A stretch of 5,048 nt of DNA from positions 24,783 to 29,830 of the forward strand of contig JAPPJA010000017.1 in assembly GCA_028874675.1 (NCBI GenBank). Direction: 5' to 3'. The notes below the pieces were generated by a model. The model searched no databases. It was not told the DNA's origin and saw only the letters and a list, made by a program, of their open reading frames with translations. Below are positions 1 through 5,048 of this stretch, piece after piece. The DNA comes from Chloroflexota bacterium. GTDB lineage: Bacteria; Chloroflexota; Dehalococcoidia; Lucifugimonadales; UBA3495. The translations under genes were made by a program, and so were the position numbers. The number at the start of each line of letters is the position of its first letter. Within the stretch, counting starts at the first letter, position 1.

Positions 1-761
1 TGTGCCGGGAGAGCTTCGACCTCGGTCGCTCCCACTTCAACCATCCCCTGGGTTCCCGCTTCGAAGAAATGGACTCGGTGGTCTTCTTCGACAATGTATT
101 TGTGCCGTGGGAGCGGGTGTTCCTGCTGGGAAACGTGGAGCTTTGCAACGGCTACGCCCAGGGCACCAGTTCCGACGCTCATACCGGGCACCAGGTGTTG
201 ACGCGCTGCCTGGTTAAGGCCGAGTTCATGCTGGGACTGGCGGACCTGATTGTTGATACCCTGGGGTCGGGAACCATCCCCCACGTTCAGGAACAGGTGG
301 CAGAGTTGATCATTCAGAGGGACACACTCTGGTCCTGCCTCCGGGCTTCCGAGGCCGACGCGGCGCCCAACCGGTGGGGAGTTATGAGTCCTGCGCTGCC
401 TCCCCTGCGGGCGGGGCGCACCCTGTTTGGCCGGTCCATGTATCCCCGCATGGTGGAGATTATCCAGATGCTCGGCACGAGCAGCCTGATGGCCCTGCCC
501 GCCGAGGCGGACTTCGACACCGACATCGCCGCCGAGGTTGGTCAATACATGGCTACCGACACTGCCAACGCCTGGGACCGCTCAAAGCTGTTTCACCTGG
601 CGTGGGACGCCTCCTGCAGTTCCTTCAGCGGCCGCCAGGTTTTGTACGAGCGCATGTTCGGCGGCAATCCCGTCCGAAACGCGCTGGCCCTTTACACCAA
701 CTACGACAAGGAACCCTTCAAGGAAAGGGTGCGGGATTTTCTGGGCCTGGGCGAGTCCTGA
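1..761 (+). CDS. 4-hydroxyphenylacetate 3-hydroxylase family (HpaB-type) flavin-dependent monooxygenase, C-terminal part, 5' truncated
   Basis: The reading frame is open from base 3, so the gene begins before the window; 252 codons remain, about half of the usual 480-520 residues of this family. The first visible stretch, HPLGSRFEEMDSVVFFDNVF followed by VPWERVF, matches the conserved core of HpaB/PvcC-type oxygenases (HPL-SRFDEMD, VPWERVF), which lines the reduced-FAD pocket. The rest is the mostly helical C-terminal region, ending in a TGA at 759-761. Family members use FADH2 supplied by a separate reductase and O2 to hydroxylate phenolic substrates in the cytoplasm. The actual substrate cannot be told from this half, and no reductase is visible. 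The ATG at 69 is internal to the conserved motif and is not the start. An LLM oxidoreductase follows after 44 bases on the same strand, suggesting co-transcription. The family call is firm; a 4-HPA-specific role is not. Confidence 0.9.
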   Translation, partial: CRESFDLGRSHFNHPLGSRFEEMDSVVFFDNVFVPWERVFLLGNVELCNGYAQGTSSDAHTGHQVLTRCLVKAEFMLGLADLIVDTLGSGTIPHVQEQVAELIIQRDTLWSCLRASEADAAPNRWGVMSPALPPLRAGRTLFGRSMYPRMVEIIQMLGTSSLMALPAEADFDTDIAAEVGQYMATDTANAWDRSKLFHLAWDASCSSFSGRQVLYERMFGGNPVRNALALYTNYDKEPFKERVRDFLGLGES

Positions 762-789
762 TCTCGGCCCGTCTTACACTGCGAACCTG

Positions 790-796
790 AAGGAGG
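790..796 (+). promoter_or_regulatory. Shine-Dalgarno site for the LLM oxidoreductase
   Basis: AAGGAGG lies 9 bases before the ATG at 806, a nearly perfect anti-16S match. It fixes the start of the downstream gene. No promoter is evident in the 44-base gap, which supports co-transcription with the HpaB-type gene. Confidence 0.85.
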
Positions 797-805
797 AACA
801 CCTCA

Positions 806-1939
806 ATGCACTGTGGAGTGATGGTCACCGGCTACAACCAGGGTGACTGGCCCCGCCTGATGGCGGAAGACTATGACCGCCCGCCGGCTATTCCCGATGC
901 CCAGAATATGGATGACACCCTGTATATGGGGGAACTGGTGGAACCCCTGGGGTTTGATTCCATATGGGCCACCGAGCATTACGGTTCCGCCTACTCGATG
1001 CAGCCCAACCCCCTGCAGTACCTGGCCTACTGGGCGGGCCGCACCAGCCGGGTGGATGTGGGCACGGCGGTTATCGTTGCCCCCTGGTGGAATCCGGTCC
1101 GGTTGGCCTCCGAAATTTCCATGCTGGACATCTTGCTCAAGGGCCGCCGCCTTCACCTGGGCATCGGTCGAGGCATCGCCCCCCACGAGTACGCGTCGCT
1201 GGGCTACCCCATAGACCAGTCCCACAAGTACTTTTACGACGTAATCAACGTCCTCAAGGAGTCTGACGGCGCCGAGCGCTTTCAGTTCAAGGGAGACATC
1301 TACGACATCCCCCCTACTACGATCCGGCCCCAGGCCCGCCACAAGGGGGAGTTGACCAGGGACATCAAGGTGGCCTTTACCACCGAAGCATCGGCACGAA
1401 TGGCCGCCGAAAATGGCCTGGGGCAAATGTTCGTCGCCGGCGACAACGTGGAAGAGATGACCGACAAGGTGCGGCGATTCAACGCCATCCGCAGGGAACT
1501 GGGCCTCCCACCAGACCAGCCCACCACCCTGCTCTGGATGTATTGCGCAGAAACCTCGGAAGAAGCCGAAGAGGGGTGGACCTACTTCTACAACCAGCTG
1601 ACCGCCGCCCAGCATCACTACTTTGAATGGAACAATCCGGGCTACGAAGGAATAGCTGGCTACGAGGAATACCTGCTGCGCCAGCGCGCTGACGTAGGCA
1701 CCGCCGATGCCGGTTTCGCCGCCCGCCGCTCAACCCAGCCCATTGGCACCCCGGACGAGATCATTGAGAAGATCAGGGCGATGCAGGCAACCATCAGCTG
1801 CGAAAAGCTGGTGGTCCACGTATTTTACGGCGGCATGCCCAGGGAAAAGGCCGAAAAGAGCATCAGGCTATTCGCCGAGAGGGTGCTTCCGGAGGTCCAA
1901 GCCATGCCAACGCCCATCAACCCCAAATCCCTGGGGTAG
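806..1939 (+). CDS. LLM class flavin-dependent oxidoreductase (bacterial luciferase-like monooxygenase)
   Basis: This is a complete 377-residue protein of the luciferase-like TIM-barrel family (PF00296 type). Recognisable landmarks are LGFDSIWATEHYG (about residues 49-61), the strand segment VDVGTAVIVAPWWNPVRLA (about 83-101), and LDILLKGRRLHLGIGRG (about 107-123), which matches the family pattern LD-LS-GR---GIGRG. A C-terminal IGTPDEIIEKI segment (about 313-323) corresponds to the usual 'GtPe-v---i' element near the end of the barrel. Family members bind reduced FMN or F420 and oxidise or reduce small organic substrates in the cytoplasm; the sequence does not tell which cofactor or substrate applies here. 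A strong ribosome binding site precedes the start. The gene follows a HpaB-type hydroxylase, so two reduced-flavin enzymes probably act in one catabolic or modification pathway. It ends 44 bases before a perfect terminator hairpin. Confidence 0.93.
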   Translation: MHCGVMVTGYNQGDWPRLMAEDYDRPPAIPDAQNMDDTLYMGELVEPLGFDSIWATEHYGSAYSMQPNPLQYLAYWAGRTSRVDVGTAVIVAPWWNPVRLASEISMLDILLKGRRLHLGIGRGIAPHEYASLGYPIDQSHKYFYDVINVLKESDGAERFQFKGDIYDIPPTTIRPQARHKGELTRDIKVAFTTEASARMAAENGLGQMFVAGDNVEEMTDKVRRFNAIRRELGLPPDQPTTLLWMYCAETSEEAEEGWTYFYNQLTAAQHHYFEWNNPGYEGIAGYEEYLLRQRADVGTADAGFAARRSTQPIGTPDEIIEKIRAMQATISCEKLVVHVFYGGMPREKAEKSIRLFAERVLPEVQAMPTPINPKSLG

Positions 1940-1983
1940 GCCGTCTATTGGGACTTCAGGAACAGTAGCAGGGTTCCCGGAAA

Positions 1984-2019
1984 ACGGGGTGAAGCTGGTT
2001 GTCGTCAGCTTCACCCCGT
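1984..2019. terminator. Bidirectional intrinsic terminator between convergent genes
   Basis: The arms ACGGGGTGAAGCTG (1984-1997) and CAGCTTCACCCCGT (2006-2019) are perfectly complementary over 14 bp with an 8-base loop. On the minus strand the stem begins beside a run of A's at 1981-1984, giving a short U tract in the transcript of the selenoprotein gene. In the plus direction the tail (CCGTTTCTCCC) is only modestly T-rich. It lies between the LLM stop (1939) and the selenoprotein stop (2063), where a shared terminator is expected. Confidence 0.85.
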
Positions 2020-2062
2020 CCGTTTCTCCCCCGACGGCGAAATCAGCCTCGGAGATTCGAGG

Positions 2063-3784
2063 CTAGAACTCCTCCACCGGACGGGTGGCTATGCCGTAGG
2101 TGCCGTAAAAGAAATTGGCGTAGTGGGTGGTGCCTCCCGTCACGAACAGCAGGTACTGCTCGGGGCTCTCCAGCATGGGGATGGTGGCGTCCGGATCATT
2201 CTCCAGGGCTTGCATCTCCGGGTGATTCAGCCACTTGCCGTGTTCGTCCCTGGGCACGCTCCGGCTGCCGATGGCCTCTTTCAATGACACCCGACAGCGC
2301 TCGTGCAGCCATTCCTGGGCGTCCCGCTTGCTGTAACCGGCCTGGGCAAGAATTACCGCCCGGGAAGGACTGAGCATGATGGGGTGGTAGGGTCCGGGGT
2401 AAGAAACCCGCTGATTGGTGTGCCCCACCTGCGCCGATTGCCAGCCGCGAATCCAGCTGCCGTTGCCCGAGCCCGGGTAGTACATCAGCTGGGCGATGTT
2501 GTTCAAAGTGTCCTGGTGGCTCCTGGAACCGGAGTCCAGGATGTCTCCGGGGCCGGTAACGGTCACCACCGTCACCGCGCTCTCGTGGGGCTGGAAACCC
2601 TGGTCCACATGGTACGGCTGCCAGGGACTGAGTTCCTCGTTCTCGGCGATACACATGCCGAACTTGGTGGGCAGGCCGATAAAGTTGGGATCGCCCGTGC
2701 CTGCCTTGCAGTAGCCGATGTTGATGAGGCATAACCGCAGCGCTCGTCCAATGGCAGTGTTGGCGCTGTTTACCACGCCGGGCCCCATGGCCGATGTCCC
2801 GCAGTTAATGCCGGCCCGCTGGGCGATGGGGCCGTTGACCAGGATCAAAGGGGCCTCGGTGTGGCCCGACACCTGCATATCCCGGTGGTTCATTTCCGGC
2901 TGGGCCAGGCAGTCAATGGCCGCCAGCAGGATCGGGAACTGTTCAGGACGGCAGCCTGCCATTACGGCGTTGATGGCCACCTTCTCAACCGTGGCGACGC
3001 CAAACCCTGGCTCCATCACCATCAGCACGTCCCGGGGACTCCTGCTGGTGCCGGCCAGCATGCGTTCCACCAATTCGGGGGTGGGAGGAACCACCGGAAT
3101 ACCGTCGCTCCAGTCCCGTTCGGCCAGGAACCGGTTCACCGCGTCAATACCCTCGGGTGATGCGTCCATCTCCACAGTAAAGACCTCGGTGGCGCCGCCG
3201 CCATTCCGGGCGGTAACCGGCCCGCGAGACGTCTGCATGGTGGTAAGGCCCTGGATTATGGCGTCAATCTGGCCGTCCACCATACTTCGGATGAAGTCGG
3301 GTTGCTGCCCCGTAGTGGCGTGGGGAATGATGACGTAGGCGGCGGTGGGCTGACCCCAGCCGTCCACGCAGGACTGCCACGCCCGCGCGAAACTCTGGGC
3401 CGCGATGGCCACGGTGGGTATGCCGGCCTTCTCCATGGCAACCATGTCATGGCTAAGCCACGACGTGCAGCCCCCTCAATGGGCCGTGGCGCCCACCATG
3501 GCGTCAACCTCGGTGGCAATGCGGGCCGCCTCGTCTTCATCAATGTGGACGCCCCGGCTCAGGACCGGACGCCCCTCTCGCAAATCCCCGCCATACCGCT
3601 CGAACTTGACACTGGGATACCTGCGCTGCAACTGCTCGGCGAACCGCTCGACGGCAACGTCGGCCCCGCCGGTCACGTTGTTGTACAGGCCGATGGTCTT
3701 GCCCTCAAAGGACGCAAGCCTGGGCGCAGGAGGCACCTTGAAGTCCACGCGATCGGCTGCGGGAGACATTATCTGTATTTTCAT
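2063..3784 (-). CDS. UGSC family selenoprotein with in-frame TGA (Sec103) and a fused C-terminal conserved domain
   Basis: Read with TGA at 3478-3476 as selenocysteine, this is one 573-residue protein; read conventionally it splits into a 102-residue piece and a separate ORF beginning at 3445. The two pieces are in the same frame with no other stop between them. Residues 1 to about 195 match the UGSC (seleno)protein family as I know it: APRLASFEGKTIGLYNN (20-36), an alpha/beta region, then a strand (VDAMVGATAH) leading to U103-G-G-C106-T-S-W and AMEKAGIPTVAI. U103 and C106 would form a selenenylsulfide-type redox pair. Residues about 205-573 form a second conserved region starting near WSDGIPVVPPT (225-235), followed by VEKVAINAVMAGCRP, NGPIAQRAGIN and a FGMCIAENEE segment; it has seven cysteines. 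I recall this second region as a conserved protein of unknown function often associated with UGSC proteins. No signal peptide or membrane segment is seen, so it is probably cytoplasmic. The start at 3784 is chosen because AAGGA lies 8 bases upstream; ATG 3829 would add 15 unconserved residues. The reaction is unknown. Confidence 0.87.
3446..3464 (-). promoter_or_regulatory. Candidate bacterial SECIS element (stem-loop just after UGA)
   Basis: Eleven bases after the UGA, GTCGTGGC (3464-3457) can pair with GCCATGAC (3453-3446) around the loop TTA; the 8-bp stem includes one G-U pair. The apical loop begins about 19 bases after the UGA, inside the spacing known for bacterial SECIS elements (roughly 16-37). 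If the inner GC pairs open, the loop starts with GG, as SelB-binding loops generally require; in the fully paired form it does not. The placement is good, but the loop is not canonical. Confidence 0.5.
3476..3478 (-). other. UGA selenocysteine recoding codon (Sec103)
   Basis: The minus-strand codons run GCC ACG GCC CAT TGA GGG GGC TGC ACG TCG, that is A-T-A-H-U-G-G-C-T-S. The TGA sits at the active-site position of the UGSC family, and coding similarity continues on both sides without a frame change. A random nonsense mutation at exactly this codon would be an unlikely coincidence. Confidence 0.87.
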
Positions 3785-3792
3785 TCCACAAT

Positions 3793-3797
3793 TCCTT
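3793..3797 (-). promoter_or_regulatory. Shine-Dalgarno site deciding the selenoprotein start
   Basis: On the minus strand AAGGA (within GAAGGAA) stands 8 bases before the ATG at 3784-3782. The alternative in-frame ATG at 3829 has no comparable site, so 3784 is preferred. Confidence 0.7.
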
Positions 3798-3871
3798 CGC
3801 GAATCAGGTTGGTTAAGGGGCCGATTCACGCCGCCGCCTCATGGGCATGGCGGGGCGGCTCCGTTGGTTTG

Positions 3872-3900
3872 AGCATAGTTGTACGTACTATCAACGTCAA
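3872..3900 (-). promoter_or_regulatory. Sigma70-like promoter for the selenoprotein gene
   Basis: On the minus strand, TTGACG (3900-3895, five of six to the -35 consensus) is followed after exactly 17 bases by TATGCT (3877-3872, four of six to the -10 consensus). Transcription would begin near 3865, giving a leader of roughly 80 bases before the ATG at 3784. The spacer carries a dyad (see the next entry). Confidence 0.7.
3875..3891. repeat. Dyad ATAGT-N7-ACTAT in the selenoprotein promoter (possible operator)
   Basis: ATAGT (3875-3879) and ACTAT (3887-3891) are perfect inverted repeats around a 7-base centre, and an overlapping 8-bp palindrome GTACGTAC lies at 3881-3888. The site covers the promoter spacer and part of the -10 box, which is where a repressor would block RNA polymerase. 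The size and layout suit a dimeric regulator, but the protein is not identifiable. Confidence 0.4.
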
Positions 3901-3989
3901 GCATTAGCTTTCGTGCCCCCAGGGCAGCCGAATGGCTGGGCCGCTCGGACGACACCCGGTTTGAAACTGAATCCGCGGCGCCAGTGTCT

Positions 3990-4018
3990 TTGTAACATAG
4001 AGTTAACCACCGTGTAAT
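3990..4018 (+). promoter_or_regulatory. Sigma70-like promoter for the OmpR-type regulator
   Basis: TTGTAA (3990-3995, four of six to -35) and TGTAAT (4013-4018, five of six to -10) are separated by exactly 17 bases. Transcription would start near 4025, giving a leader of about 110 bases to the GTG at 4135. It is divergent from the selenoprotein promoter, with about 90 bases between the two -35 boxes. Confidence 0.55.
3991..4018 (+). repeat. Three 11-bp-phased direct repeats (TGTAAC, GTTAAC, TGTAAT)
   Basis: TGTAAC (3991-3996), GTTAAC (4002-4007) and TGTAAT (4013-4018) are spaced at exactly 11 bp; a weaker fourth copy, GGAAAC, follows in phase at 4024-4029. OmpR/PhoB-type winged-helix proteins typically bind tandem repeats of this period (for example PhoP boxes of Gram-positive bacteria). 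The array overlaps the promoter of the OmpR-type gene, so autoregulation is a reasonable inference. The repeats are short and coincide with promoter elements, so chance is possible. Confidence 0.4.
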
Positions 4019-4123
4019 TTGGCGGAAACATAGCTGAAGCAGACTGGAGCTGTACCTCAACAGCCGTTGGCCCGGTCCTGTCCCTGATGGGGTTCCGGGC
4101 AATTTCCGGTTATTTCTGCTGTC

Positions 4124-4128
4124 GAAGG
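4124..4128 (+). promoter_or_regulatory. Shine-Dalgarno site supporting a GTG start at 4135
   Basis: GAAGG ends 6 bases before the in-frame GTG at 4135. The upstream ATG at 4087 is preceded by pyrimidine-rich sequence with no ribosome binding site. Confidence 0.55.
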
Positions 4129-4134
4129 CGGGTT

Positions 4135-4869
4135 GTGTTCGTTTCAAGATTCGGAACTCCCACCGTCGCCGAACGGGTTCTGCTGATTGGCAGCCAGTGG
4201 GATTCCCTCAGCGCCAACCTCAAGTCCCTGGCTGGGCAGGGTGAAGTGACCTTTGTCGGCCCCTCGGACCATGGAAGCCCGGAGATCGTTTCTCTGGTGG
4301 ATCCGACGGTAATAATGGTCTGCCCGGGATGCGACTCCGGCCAGGCCTTTCCCCGACCGGATTTTGAGTCGGACGATGCGACCGAAATGCCTCCGGTACT
4401 CGTTTGCGTAACCGCAGAGGAACTGGAGCGAGGGACCACACTGTCTGAGGGCGATGAGGTTGCCGACTTTCTGGTTGTTCCCTGCTCGGTGGCCGAACTG
4501 CAGTGGCGGCTCCGCCGATTGTTTCGCAAGAGCGCCACCGGCCCATCCGGCGCCATCCTGGAGGTTGGTCGGATTACCCTCGACCCCGATGCTTACCAGG
4601 TACGTCTTGCCGGGCGTGTGGTGCCGATGGCATGGATGGAGTTCCAGCTGTTGAAGTTCCTTATGGAGAACGTGGGCAGGGTCTTTACCCGAGGCGTACT
4701 GCTTTCCACTGTCTGGGGGTTCGACAGCATCGGCGGCACCCGCACCGTGGATGTTCACATCCGCAAGCTCCGAAGCAAGCTGGAAATCCACGGCGAGCGA
4801 TACTTCCGCACGGTCAAGAACGTCGGCTACGGCATGGTGGACCCTTCCGCTAGCGCCTTGCCAGATTAA
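4135..4869 (+). CDS. OmpR/PhoB-type winged-helix transcriptional regulator with a degenerate receiver domain
   Basis: From the GTG at 4135 the protein has 244 residues, a usual length for OmpR-family response regulators; the ATG at 4087 would add 16 unconserved residues. Residues about 140-236 are a clear Trans_reg_C winged helix: PMAWMEFQLLKFLMENVGRV, the recognition region GGTRTVDVHIRKLRSKL (200-216) and the closing TVKNVGYGMV. Residues about 14-132 keep the receiver fold pattern (RVLLIG, VDPTVIMV, VLVCVTAEE, DFLVVPCSVAELQWRLRRLF) but lose its chemistry: the acidic pair is GSQ, the phospho-acceptor Asp aligns with Cys63, and the conserved Lys before Pro is Val115. Only Thr93 remains. It is therefore unlikely to be a normal phosphorylation-controlled regulator. 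Cys63-Pro-Gly-Cys66 forms a CxxC at the acceptor site. No histidine kinase is adjacent. The gene is divergent from the selenoprotein gene. Confidence 0.88.
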   Translation: MFVSRFGTPTVAERVLLIGSQWDSLSANLKSLAGQGEVTFVGPSDHGSPEIVSLVDPTVIMVCPGCDSGQAFPRPDFESDDATEMPPVLVCVTAEELERGTTLSEGDEVADFLVVPCSVAELQWRLRRLFRKSATGPSGAILEVGRITLDPDAYQVRLAGRVVPMAWMEFQLLKFLMENVGRVFTRGVLLSTVWGFDSIGGTRTVDVHIRKLRSKLEIHGERYFRTVKNVGYGMVDPSASALPD

Positions 4870-4886
4870 AATTGGCTCGGGTTGGC

Positions 4887-4907
4887 AAAATCCGGCAGCC
4901 GGCTTTT
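4887..4907 (+). terminator. Short intrinsic terminator-like hairpin after the regulator
   Basis: AAAA, then CCGG (4892-4895), loop CAG plus flanking bases, CCGG (4899-4902), then CTTTT. The four GC pairs are extended by four A-T pairs across one T-C mismatch. The hairpin starts 18 bases after the stop codon. The stem is short, so it may be a weak terminator. Confidence 0.5.
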
Positions 4908-5048
4908 ACCTGCTAATTACAGGTTGGTCTCAATTGGTTACGTTTCTGTCAATACTCCGTAGGAGTCCCGCCATACGCTGATTGCAGAAAGACCCCTTAG
5001 TACTACAACGACGACTTCATGGTGGTGTTTCCGGCCTGATTTGGTTGC
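4908..5048. other. Non-coding tail with no recognisable gene
   Basis: I see no convincing coding frame, tRNA or mobile-element end here. Two short inverted repeats occur: ACCTG/CAGGT (4908-4912 and 4920-4924) and ACTCC-GTA-GGAGT (4954-4966). Both have only 5-bp arms and may be chance. The window ends before any downstream gene is evident. Confidence 0.5.

Noticed and set aside
803..1618. Long minus-strand ORF of 271 residues opposite the LLM gene
   Set aside because: It is antisense to a clear LLM oxidoreductase, and its sequence resembles no family; it is a shadow of a GC-rich codon pattern.
2063..3445. Separate 460-residue minus-strand gene starting at ATG 3445
   Set aside because: The start falls inside a conserved domain just after the U-G-G-C motif, and no Shine-Dalgarno site precedes it; it is the C-terminal part of the same protein.
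2063..3784. Pseudogene caused by a nonsense mutation
   Set aside because: There is a single TGA exactly at the known selenocysteine position, no frameshift, a good promoter and ribosome binding site, and an intact downstream frame; recoding explains it better.
3476..3829. Stand-alone minus-strand ORF of 117 residues ending at the TGA
   Set aside because: It continues in frame past the TGA into the family's conserved sequence, and its ATG at 3829 lacks a ribosome binding site; it is the N-terminal part of the selenoprotein.
2303..3907. Several plus-strand ORFs opposite the selenoprotein (2303-2734, 2718-3338, 3302-3907)
   Set aside because: Their low-complexity composition (rich in Arg, Pro, Gly, Ser) and lack of recognisable motifs mark them as antisense shadows.
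4087..4134. ATG 4087 as the start of the OmpR-type regulator
   Set aside because: No Shine-Dalgarno site precedes it and the extra 16 residues look unconserved; GTG 4135 has GAAGG at 6 bases. It cannot be fully excluded.
3839..4147. Minus-strand ORF of 102 residues in the divergent control region
   Set aside because: It overlaps both predicted promoters and the start of the regulator, has no clear ribosome binding site, and resembles no family.
4908..4966. Two short inverted repeats as mobile-element ends or attachment sites
   Set aside because: The arms are only 5 bp, with no flanking duplication and no transposase or integrase nearby.

Overview
The window is moderately GC-rich bacterial DNA with compact genes, clear Shine-Dalgarno sites and sigma70-like promoters. 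The mix of genes (a HpaB-type flavin hydroxylase, a luciferase-like LLM oxidoreductase, a UGSC-family selenoprotein and an OmpR-type regulator with a degenerate receiver) suggests an environmental, metabolically versatile bacterium. A Chloroflexota/SAR202-like or actinobacterial lineage is my best guess, but nothing in the window proves it.

Layout. (1) Bases 1-1939, plus strand: the C-terminal half of a HpaB-family reduced-flavin-dependent hydroxylase (cut by the window edge), then after 44 bases a complete LLM-class flavin oxidoreductase with a strong ribosome binding site. They look like one transcription unit for oxidising aromatic or other organic compounds. (2) Bases 1984-2019: a perfect 14-bp hairpin between converging genes, acting as a shared terminator. 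(3) Bases 2063-3784, minus strand: the main find. Two abutting open frames, separated only by an in-frame TGA at 3478-3476, form one 573-residue UGSC-family selenoprotein. The TGA lies exactly where the family has selenocysteine (U-G-G-C-T-S here) and is followed by a SECIS-like stem-loop. The selenoprotein domain is joined to a large second conserved domain. Ordinary gene calling would split it into two genes and lose the active site. (4) Bases 3785-4134: a divergent control region with a near-consensus promoter in each direction, a dyad inside the selenoprotein promoter and 11-bp-phased repeats inside the regulator promoter. (5) Bases 4135-4869, plus strand: an OmpR/PhoB-type DNA-binding regulator whose receiver domain has lost the phosphorylation residues and carries a CPGC motif at the phospho-acceptor position. 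(6) Bases 4870-5048: a short terminator-like hairpin, then no recognisable gene.

The regulator and the selenoprotein are divergently transcribed from a shared region, so a regulatory link is possible. A redox-responsive (CxxC) rather than phosphorylation-responsive regulator would fit beside a selenium/thiol protein, but this is inference. The selenium reading requires SelA, SelB, SelC and SelD elsewhere in the genome; none is in the window.
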